Shown piece after piece: positions 1 through 6,398 of a stretch of 12,396 bases of DNA. Origin of the DNA: Tannerella sp. (GTDB lineage Bacteria > Bacteroidota > Bacteroidia > Bacteroidales > Tannerellaceae); NCBI GenBank assembly GCA_031283785.1, contig JAITBC010000430.1:1-12396 (forward strand), in the 5' to 3' direction. Each line of letters opens with the position of its first letter. The first letter of the stretch is position 1. The notes below the pieces were generated by a model. The model was not told the DNA's origin, made no database searches, and saw only the letters and a list, made by a program, of their open reading frames with translations. A program made the position numbers and the translations under genes.

Positions 1-648
1 ATCGGGCAACAACTGAGGAGAGCCGCCATAGACTTCCCCAAACGCTTCTATCAAAGCCGTCTGCAACGATTCGACAGCAATATCAGGCGCAAGGTCTTTC
101 AGATTGATCACACGCGAACGGACGGAATCGACACCCTTCGACTGCAGTTTTGTATGCGATACATTCAGGTAACGCGAAAGATCTGACATATCCACATTCA
201 AAAGTAACGTACCATGGTGATAACAGTACCCGCGTGAATTGAAAAATGCGTTTCCGGAAAATTTTTTCCCGTCTGTCAGGATATCATTACGTCCCGATCG
301 TACGGCATATATGCCGAATTTAGCGACCGCATGTATGATTACATCAAGTTGACGAACTACATCATATTTTCCTTCACGCACAAGAAAGGTGAAATTCAGG
401 TTTCCCAGATCATGAAAAACAGCACCTCCTCCCGACATTCGCCGCGCAAGAAAGCCGCCGTCCTGTTCAAGCTCTTTCACATGGGCTTCTTTCCATGGAT
501 TCTGATTTATCCCGATGACGACGGTATGCCTGTTTTGCCACAGGTAAAGGATACACTCGTCTTTCTCCACATTCCACAGAAGATACTCTTCTAGTGCAAT
601 ATTTTTATAGGGATTCGTCTGTTCCGACAGTATATATGATAATTTCAT
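1..648 (-). CDS. lplA: Lipoate-protein ligase A, C-terminus cut off by the window edge
   Basis: Lipoate-protein ligase activates lipoate with ATP and attaches it to a specific lysine of acceptor domains. Reading from the ATG at 648 gives 216 residues with no stop before the window edge; the family is usually about 330 residues, so roughly the last third is missing. Family motifs are visible: RRMSGGGAVFHDLGNLN at about 69-85 (lipoyl-AMP binding loop) and GRNDILTDGKKFSGNAF at about 119-135, where K129 aligns with the substrate-binding lysine of E. coli LplA (K133). YCYHHGTLLLNVD follows at about 141-153. The gene lies 88 bp downstream of gcvPB on the same strand, so its likely client is GcvH from the same cassette. 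That pairing is inferred from position; other lipoylated enzymes could also be substrates. Confidence 0.93.
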   Translation of the reverse strand, partial: MKLSYILSEQTNPYKNIALEEYLLWNVEKDECILYLWQNRHTVVIGINQNPWKEAHVKELEQDGGFLARRMSGGGAVFHDLGNLNFTFLVREGKYDVVRQLDVIIHAVAKFGIYAVRSGRNDILTDGKKFSGNAFFNSRGYCYHHGTLLLNVDMSDLSRYLNVSHTKLQSKGVDSVRSRVINLKDLAPDIAVESLQTALIEAFGEVYGGSPQLLPD

Positions 649-736
649 CTTATTATTTCAAATTCAACAACATCGTTATTTTCAGTTCGACGGACTTCAC
701 AATGTAAATTTCCGTAATATTAACAGGTTTAACCAC
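649..736. other. gcvPB-lplA intergenic gap with coding-like frames
   Basis: This 88-bp, A/T-rich spacer separates the gcvPB stop from the lplA start. I see no hairpin followed by a T-run and no convincing Bacteroidota promoter (TTTG about 20 bp ahead of TAnnTTTG). On the minus strand one frame is open from 719 to 645. It encodes 24 residues ending VVEFEIIR and stops with a TGA overlapping the lplA ATG as ATGA. That frame has no usual start codon. A second frame runs from a GTG at 736, directly after the gcvPB stop, to 653 (27 residues). Neither is supported as a gene. Confidence 0.4.
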
Positions 737-2170
737 CTAACTCTCTGTAAATTTCAGGCGCGGGTTACGCGCTGCCGCCACTTCATCCGGACGGCGGACA
801 GGCGTCGTCAACGGCATTTCATGCAATTGTTGCGGATTCGCCCGTATCATTTCATATATCTTCTTGAAAACTTCTATGGCTTCGTCTATCGTTTCTTTCG
901 TTTCTGTTTCCGTCGGTTCGACCATCAGGGCTTCTTGTACAATGAGCGGGAAATACATCGTCGGAGGATGAATCCCATTATCAAGCAACGCTTTTGCGAC
1001 ATCGAGGGCACTAACGCCGGTCTTCTCCTTCACGTTCCGGAGTGTCAGGACAAACTCGTGCATGCATAATCCTTCGCAGGCAGGATCGTAATATTCCGAC
1101 AATCTCTTTTGCATGTAGTTGGCGTTCAGCACCGCATGAACGGCAGCATTGCGAATCCCTTCGGCGCCAAGCGTCTTTATATATGTCAATGCTTTTACGA
1201 CGACAAGGAAATGACCGTAAAAGGCCTTCACGCTTCCTATTGTCTTCGCCGGAGTTGAAAAGCCATATCCCCGTTCCGTCTCAGCAACCTGATGGACAGG
1301 CAGGAAATCGCGCAGAAAAGTCTTACATCCTACCGGCCCCGAACCGGGTCCGCCACCTCCGTGAGGCGTAGAAAACGTTTTATGAATATTAAGGTGTACT
1401 ACGTCAAATCCCATGTCTCCGGGTCGAACGATACCCATTACGGCATTAAGGTTTGCCCCGTCGTAATAATTCACTCCGCCGGCATCATGTATGATTTTTG
1501 TTATTTCAAGTATATTTTTATCAAACAGGCCCAGCGTATTGGGATTCGTAAGCATCAGCCCGGCCGTATCGTCGCCGGCAGCTTCCCGCAGTTTTTCCAC
1601 ATCCACGCATCCTTCGATATTCGACGGGAGATTAACAACCGTAAAACCGGCCATCGTCGCAGACGCCGGATTCGTCCCATGCGCCGCATCCGGGATAATT
1701 ATTTTCGTTCGTTTCGTATCACCGCGCGATTCGTGGTAAGCCTTTATCATCAAGACACCGGCAAACTCGCCATGCGCTCCCGCTGCGGGCTGGAATGTAA
1801 CGGCATCCATCCCTGTTATTTCACACAATGCTTTTTCCGTTTCCGAAAACACCTCCATACATCCCTGAACCGTATGTTCCGGCTGCAAAGGATGTATTTC
1901 CCTGAAACCGGAAAGCGACGCCATATCTTCATTGATACGCGGATTATATTTCATCGTACACGAACCGAGCGGATAAAAACCGCTGTTAACGCCAAACGTT
2001 CGTTTCATCAAACATGTATAATGGCGGCTAAGTTCTATTTCCGATAATTGCGGAAGCGGAAGCGGAAGCATACGCTTCTCTTTTGCAGGAAGAACAACTT
2101 CCGGCACATCAAGATCGGGAAGCAAATCGCATCCGTGTCCGTCTTTACTTATTTCAAATAATAATTTCAT
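737..2170 (-). CDS. gcvPB: Glycine dehydrogenase (decarboxylating) subunit 2, PLP-binding half of the P protein
   Basis: This is the PLP-binding subunit of the two-subunit P protein. It decarboxylates glycine and passes the aminomethyl group to the lipoyl arm of GcvH. From the ATG at 2170 it has 477 residues, usual for GcvPB. The cofactor lysine is K264 in HLNIHKTFSTPHGGGGPGSG, the classic PLP attachment motif. Other conserved blocks are YPLGSCTMKYNPRINE near 66-81, QPAAGAHGE near 127-135 and PDAAHGTNPASA near 160-171. A GTG two codons upstream (2176) would also be in frame; I prefer the ATG because nothing conserved precedes it. The gene starts 7 bp after the gcvPA stop, which fits equal expression of two subunits that must assemble. 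No frameshift or missing active-site residue was seen. Confidence 0.97.
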   Translation of the reverse strand: MKLLFEISKDGHGCDLLPDLDVPEVVLPAKEKRMLPLPLPQLSEIELSRHYTCLMKRTFGVNSGFYPLGSCTMKYNPRINEDMASLSGFREIHPLQPEHTVQGCMEVFSETEKALCEITGMDAVTFQPAAGAHGEFAGVLMIKAYHESRGDTKRTKIIIPDAAHGTNPASATMAGFTVVNLPSNIEGCVDVEKLREAAGDDTAGLMLTNPNTLGLFDKNILEITKIIHDAGGVNYYDGANLNAVMGIVRPGDMGFDVVHLNIHKTFSTPHGGGGPGSGPVGCKTFLRDFLPVHQVAETERGYGFSTPAKTIGSVKAFYGHFLVVVKALTYIKTLGAEGIRNAAVHAVLNANYMQKRLSEYYDPACEGLCMHEFVLTLRNVKEKTGVSALDVAKALLDNGIHPPTMYFPLIVQEALMVEPTETETKETIDEAIEVFKKIYEMIRANPQQLHEMPLTTPVRRPDEVAAARNPRLKFTES

Positions 2171-2177
2171 GTGCACA

Positions 2178-3491
2178 TTATTTAATTTTCAAAAGTATTT
2201 CCACCATTTCATCTATTTCTTCTTTCGTATTCATCTCCGTTACACACCAGATAATACCGCCTTCAACGGGATATCCTCCAAGTATTCCTTCCTTTTCAAG
2301 GGCTGCAAGCACGGCGTAGACATCGCCGCCCGGACATTCCGTAACAAATTCGTGAAAGAACTCGCCTTTGTAACGTAATCCGAACCCCGGAATCCCAGCG
2401 ATCTTCGATGCGGCATAGTGTGCTTTCGAGAGGCATTGCGTCGCCACCCGGCGTATTCCTTCCGGCCCCATTGCCGCCAGATAAACCGCCGCCGTCATTG
2501 CGCACAACGCCTGGTTGGAACATACATTAGAGGAAGCTTTCTCGCGGCGTATATGCTGTTCGCGTGCCTGAAGCGTAAGGACAAATGCACGGCGTCCGTC
2601 GACATCGACCGTCTCTCCTACTATACGGCCCGGCAGTTTACGCATCATTGCGGTCGTGCAACTCATAAATCCGAGGTAAGGGCCGCCGAAAGAAAGCGGT
2701 ATGCCGAGCGGCTGACCTTCACCGACGGCAATATCGGCGCCCTGTTCTGCAGGCGTTCTCATGATGCCGAGCGATATGGGATTAACGCCCATCACATATT
2801 TTGCTCCGGCATCGTGGACAATTTTTCCCAATGTATCCGCATCTTCTATCAGTCCGTAATAATTAGGCTGTTGCACGTAAAACCCGGCAGTCCCGTCATC
2901 AAGCATATTTTTCAAAGTTTCCATATCGGTGACGCCGTCTTTCACGGGGACAATAGCAAGTTGTACTCCCGAACCGCTGCAATAGGTTTGCATCGTACGT
3001 ATCGTCACAGGATCGGAGGATGCAGAGACGAGCATTTTCGTGCGCTTGCGTTCGATGCACATCGCCACAGATTCTGCGGCAGCCGAAGCCCCGTCATACA
3101 CGGAAGCGTTCGAGACGTCCATTCCCGTAAGCCGGCATATCATCGTCTGAAACTCGAATATAGACTGAAGTATACCCTGTGAAATTTCAGCCTGATAAGG
3201 GGTATATGCCGTAACAAACTCCTCTTTACCCGTAATATTATTTACAATCGAAGGGATATAGTGACGATACGCTCCAGCACCGCGAAAGACCGTTTTGAAA
3301 TGGATATTCTTCCCGGCCATACGGCTGATATAACGTTTGACTTCAAGTTCGGACATACCCTCCGTAAGATTCAGTCGCGTTATTTTTATCTCATCCGGAA
3401 TCTGCGAAAACAATTCGTCGATGGTTTTAATACCAATCTCGTGAAGCATCTGTTCACATTCCGACGAGTTTTTCGGGATATAACTACCCAT
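2178..3491 (-). CDS. gcvPA: Glycine dehydrogenase (decarboxylating) subunit 1, N-terminal half of the P protein
   Basis: This subunit pairs with GcvPB to form the active P protein. It has the aminotransferase-like fold but not the PLP lysine. The length is 437 residues, typical for GcvPA. Recognisable blocks are the N-terminal YIPKNS and GIKTIDELF region (residues 4-28), GAGAYRHYIP at 71-80, TAYTPYQAEISQG at 94-106, YDGASAAAE at 132-140 and GEGQPLGIPLSFGGPYLGF at 257-275. The LQAREQHIRREKASSNVCSN block follows near 307-326. The ATG at 3491 overlaps the gcvH TGA by one base (TGATG), which indicates translational coupling. A TTG one codon further upstream is possible but less likely. Bacteroides and Porphyromonas usually carry a single fused GcvP of about 950 residues, so the split form is notable here. 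Confidence 0.97.
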   Translation of the reverse strand: MGSYIPKNSSECEQMLHEIGIKTIDELFSQIPDEIKITRLNLTEGMSELEVKRYISRMAGKNIHFKTVFRGAGAYRHYIPSIVNNITGKEEFVTAYTPYQAEISQGILQSIFEFQTMICRLTGMDVSNASVYDGASAAAESVAMCIERKRTKMLVSASSDPVTIRTMQTYCSGSGVQLAIVPVKDGVTDMETLKNMLDDGTAGFYVQQPNYYGLIEDADTLGKIVHDAGAKYVMGVNPISLGIMRTPAEQGADIAVGEGQPLGIPLSFGGPYLGFMSCTTAMMRKLPGRIVGETVDVDGRRAFVLTLQAREQHIRREKASSNVCSNQALCAMTAAVYLAAMGPEGIRRVATQCLSKAHYAASKIAGIPGFGLRYKGEFFHEFVTECPGGDVYAVLAALEKEGILGGYPVEGGIIWCVTEMNTKEEIDEMVEILLKIK

Positions 3492-3877
3492 CAATGCGCC
3501 TCCTTTTCACAAAAAGCCCCGTATTCCACCGGATTCATCAACGCTGATTTTCCGGTAATATCTTTCACTTCTATAAACCAGCTTCCATAGGGATTTTCAT
3601 TAATTTCCCCGGGATTGTTCAACAAATCTTCGTTGATCGCCGAGACAATACCCGTCACGGGAGACAGGATATCCGAAACGGCCTTTACCGATTCCACGTC
3701 GCCGAATGCAATGCCGGCCGTTACCGTATCGCCTGTTTCGGGAAGATTGATAAACACCAAATCGCCAAGCTCCTGCTGCGCAAAATCGGAAATGCCTATA
3801 CGTACGGTCATATCACTTATAAATTCTACCCATTCGTGAGTTTCCGCATAAAAAATATTTTCAAGTATTTTGTTCAT
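3491..3877 (-). CDS. gcvH: Glycine cleavage system H protein (lipoyl carrier)
   Basis: GcvH is the small lipoylated shuttle of the glycine cleavage system. Its lipoyl arm carries the aminomethyl group from the P protein to the T protein and is then reoxidised by the L protein. The product is 128 residues, the normal family length, and forms one lipoyl domain. The attachment lysine is K65 in GDVESVKAVSDILSPVTG, matching the family ESVKA motif. The start of the domain (HEWVEF near 14-19, VRIGISDFAQQELGD near 25-39) is also typical. The ATG at 3877 is the natural start and lies 37 bp after gcvT. Its 3' end overlaps the start of gcvPA by one base. The lipoate ligase at the end of the cassette is the obvious candidate to modify it. 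Confidence 0.97.
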   Translation of the reverse strand: MNKILENIFYAETHEWVEFISDMTVRIGISDFAQQELGDLVFINLPETGDTVTAGIAFGDVESVKAVSDILSPVTGIVSAINEDLLNNPGEINENPYGSWFIEVKDITGKSALMNPVEYGAFCEKEAH

Positions 3878-3914
3878 AAGATATTATAAATTAAAAATTG
3901 TTTTTTGCCTGCCA

Positions 3915-5009
3915 TCAATTAACGTTGATTTTTTTATAAAAGGGTAACGGGACGACTTCGGCTGCGACACGCCGGCCGCGCACATCAATATCAACTTGCA
4001 TTCCTGTCTCTACTGCTTCCGTCCGGACAAGTGCCATCGCGATCGGATATTTCAGGAACGGGGCGTGCGTGCCGGATGTTGTTTGCCCGATAAGCGTGTC
4101 GCCAAGATATATATCCTGATGTTCACGGGCAATTCCGCGTCCGGTAATTTTCAGTCCTATACGTTTGATTCCGGGTTCACCCCTTTCCTCGATTGCTTTT
4201 TTGCCTATAAAATCATCTTTTTGCATTTTCACGCCGAAGTTTAAAGCCGTCTCCAGAGGCGATATCCCGTCGTTCATCTCGTGTCCATAGAGAGGCATGG
4301 CCGCTTCGAGGCGCAATGTATCGCGTGCACCCAGCCCGCATGGCGTCAGTCCTGCATCTTTCCCTGTTTCGAGGAGAAGATTCCACATGTCGGGGGCATC
4401 TTCATTGGAGAGATATATTTCATATCCGTCCTCACCGGTATATCCCGTTTGTGAAATAAGACATTTCTTACCTTCAATCGGCACATCTTTTTTAAAAAAG
4501 TAATATTTTGAAGGTAACATATTCTCAGGCACAAGCCTGAGCATGATTTCCTTTGCACGAGGACCTTGTATCGCCACTTGAGCCACATCGCCGGATATGT
4601 CTCTGACGGCGACATCACCAAAGACATGCGCCTTCATCCATTCGAAATCCTTCTCTTTGTTTGCCGCATTCACAACTACCCAAAAGGTGTCTTCATTAAG
4701 CCTGTATACAATAAGATCGTCCAGACATCCGCCCCGGTCGTTACACATCACGCTGTAACGAACCTGGTCATCAACCATCGACGTAAAATCGTTTGTCAAC
4801 ATATTATTCAGGTTTTTAAGTGCATCCTTGCCGGAAAATACAATTTCGCCCATATGCGAAACGTCAAAAAGGCCGGCAGCCGTACGCACAGCCATGTGTT
4901 CTGCAATAATACCCGTCGGATACTGTACGGGAAGCAGATATCCTGCAAAAGGGACAATTGTTCCGCCACACGCCGCATGGCATTCATATAATGCCGTTTT
5001 CATCTGCAT
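3915..5009 (-). CDS. gcvT: Aminomethyltransferase, glycine cleavage T protein
   Basis: The T protein releases ammonia from the aminomethyl group on GcvH and transfers the one-carbon unit to tetrahydrofolate, giving 5,10-methylene-THF. The 364-residue product matches the usual length. Visible family blocks are FDVSHMGE near 48-55 and GGCLDDLIVY near 93-102, which holds the catalytic aspartate (D97 or D98). SQTGYTGEDGYEIY lies near 186-199, GLGARDTLRLEAAMPLYGHE near 225-244 and TSGTHAPFL near 311-319. A second ATG two codons in (5003) gives MKTALYE and aligns better with many homologues, so the start is uncertain by two residues. The gene begins only 20 bp after the ftsZ stop. That spacer holds no terminator and no room for a glycine riboswitch, which often regulates gcv operons in other bacteria. 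Confidence 0.97.
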   Translation of the reverse strand: MQMKTALYECHAACGGTIVPFAGYLLPVQYPTGIIAEHMAVRTAAGLFDVSHMGEIVFSGKDALKNLNNMLTNDFTSMVDDQVRYSVMCNDRGGCLDDLIVYRLNEDTFWVVVNAANKEKDFEWMKAHVFGDVAVRDISGDVAQVAIQGPRAKEIMLRLVPENMLPSKYYFFKKDVPIEGKKCLISQTGYTGEDGYEIYLSNEDAPDMWNLLLETGKDAGLTPCGLGARDTLRLEAAMPLYGHEMNDGISPLETALNFGVKMQKDDFIGKKAIEERGEPGIKRIGLKITGRGIAREHQDIYLGDTLIGQTTSGTHAPFLKYPIAMALVRTEAVETGMQVDIDVRGRRVAAEVVPLPFYKKINVN

Positions 5010-5029
5010 AGTTTTATATTTTATATCAA

Positions 5030-6361
5030 TTAAAATTCAATAACCGTTATGCCATTGCCGCCGTTCTCTCCGGAGGTATCCGGCGACATTACCGGCCCCC
5101 TTGCCGTTACGGCGCTTTTGGCCGGTTTGCGTTTGATGGCTATTTCTTTAGGATTACGACTGTACGTCGGTGTTTTTTCTATAAAATCAAGAAAACGGTC
5201 ATCGTCCATTTCATCTATCGTCAAGACAACAATACTCGACTGCGAGACCCTGTTTACTTTTACATTCGTCATTAGATTTTCACCATAGATACCTTTCACG
5301 CGGTTTTCATTTTTTTCACGTTGCTCACTCTCCTTATGCGCTTCCAATATGGCATTTTCATCCATTTTTTCCTTTATTTCGGGAACTGCGTCAAGTCCGA
5401 ATCCGGTCGCAATAATCGTAAATTTCACCTCCTGTTCCGCCTGCAGTGAGTTATCCGTCCCATGTCCCCAGTTCATATCGATATGTTTATCGAAACGGCC
5501 CATAAAATTATCTATGGAGTTAGTCAGTTCCTCAACCTTGAAATGAGCTTCTTTCCGGTATGAGATATAGAACAGCACCCGTTTTGCATTATAAATATCG
5601 TTATTGCTCAGCAAAGGAGAGTCGAGCGCTTCCTGAATTGCATTATCAAGACGGTTTTCACCGCTGCCGAAACCATAACTCACCAAGGCAACGCCACCGT
5701 TTTTCATCGTCGTAGTCACATCATTAAAGTCACGGTTGATAACGCCTTTAACGGTAATTATTTCGGCAATACTTTTAACGGCCATCGCCAACACCTCATT
5801 CGGTTTTTTAAACGCCTCATCAAGATCGAAGTCAGGATAGAAAATTTTCAGGCGCTCGTTATTAATAACAATCAAAGCATCGACATTCCGGCTCATTTCT
5901 TCAACGGCGTCCAGCGCTTTAATAATTCGTGGGATTCTTTCGAAAAGAAAAGGAATCGTGACGATACCCACCGTAAGAATTCCCTTATCTTTAGCCATCT
6001 TAGCCAGAAGCGGACCGGCTCCGGAGCCTGTCCCGCCTCCCATACCTGCGGCGATAAAAACCATTTTTGTCCCATCATCAAGTAACTGTTCTACTTCGGC
6101 GGCGCTCTTTTCAAATTCTTTCCTTGCCTTTTCAGGCTGTCCACCGGCCCCCAGTCCGGCTCCTAACGTAACTTTTACGGGGACATTCACGTCGATAAAC
6201 GACTGTCTGTCCGTATTACAAACGGCAAAATTAACGCCATGAATACCACATCCATACATGTGATTCACAGCATTTACGCCTCCACCTCCGATTCCGATTA
6301 CTTTGATAATTTTAGTCGAATCTTCCGGAAAATTGAAATTCATTCCTACATTCGTGTTCAT
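5030..6361 (-). CDS. ftsZ: Cell division protein FtsZ (tubulin-like GTPase), somewhat divergent
   Basis: FtsZ polymerises with GTP at mid-cell into the Z ring, which recruits the divisome. The 443-residue product has the nucleotide-binding start KVIGIGGGGVNAVNHM near 20-35, the tubulin signature GGGTGSG at 108-114, and the synergy loop GVINRDFNDV at 206-215. N209, D211 and D214 correspond to the catalytic NxDxxD residues. A charged linker (about 330-360) precedes a second conserved stretch, then TPTYSRN near 397-403, which resembles the C-terminal peptide that binds FtsA. An extra tail of about 40 residues ends in ITVIEF. Oddities relative to E. coli and Bacteroides FtsZ are a shortened segment before GLGAGGQPE and PFLFERIPR in place of the usual PFxFEGxxR. 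A second Met at residue 7 is an alternative start. The gene lies 37 bp after ftsA. Confidence 0.96.
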   Translation of the reverse strand: MNTNVGMNFNFPEDSTKIIKVIGIGGGGVNAVNHMYGCGIHGVNFAVCNTDRQSFIDVNVPVKVTLGAGLGAGGQPEKARKEFEKSAAEVEQLLDDGTKMVFIAAGMGGGTGSGAGPLLAKMAKDKGILTVGIVTIPFLFERIPRIIKALDAVEEMSRNVDALIVINNERLKIFYPDFDLDEAFKKPNEVLAMAVKSIAEIITVKGVINRDFNDVTTTMKNGGVALVSYGFGSGENRLDNAIQEALDSPLLSNNDIYNAKRVLFYISYRKEAHFKVEELTNSIDNFMGRFDKHIDMNWGHGTDNSLQAEQEVKFTIIATGFGLDAVPEIKEKMDENAILEAHKESEQREKNENRVKGIYGENLMTNVKVNRVSQSSIVVLTIDEMDDDRFLDFIEKTPTYSRNPKEIAIKRKPAKSAVTARGPVMSPDTSGENGGNGITVIEF

Positions 6362-6398
6362 ATATTATTCGTTTTTTCTGCTTATTAAATACGCAACG

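Noticed and set aside
331..594. Plus-strand open frame of 87 codons at the left end
   Set aside because: It is antisense to lplA, whose SGGGAVFHD motif lies on the opposite strand here.
656..680. Possible promoter box TGAATTTG ahead of lplA
   Set aside because: It has one mismatch to TAnnTTTG and no TTTG element at the required distance upstream, so it is no better than chance in A/T-rich DNA.
714..722. Minus-strand TAATATTAC, identical to the geminivirus-type replication origin nonamer
   Set aside because: A nine-base A/T-rich match with no flanking stem and no replication initiator gene; chance in a chromosomal spacer.
1292..2047. Plus-strand open frame of 251 codons opposite gcvPB
   Set aside because: Antisense shadow of gcvPB with a biased Arg/His/Phe composition and no family motif.
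2418..3182. Plus-strand open frame of 254 codons opposite gcvPA
   Set aside because: Antisense shadow of gcvPA; the conserved blocks of gcvPA cover the same bases.
3878..3914. Possible terminator or promoter in the gcvT-gcvH gap
   Set aside because: The 37-bp A/T-rich spacer has an AATTTTTAATT stretch but no GC-containing stem and no promoter pair.
5010..5029. Possible glycine riboswitch ahead of gcvT
   Set aside because: Only 20 A/T-rich bases separate the ftsZ stop from gcvT, far too short for the aptamer, and nothing resembling one was seen in the ftsZ end.
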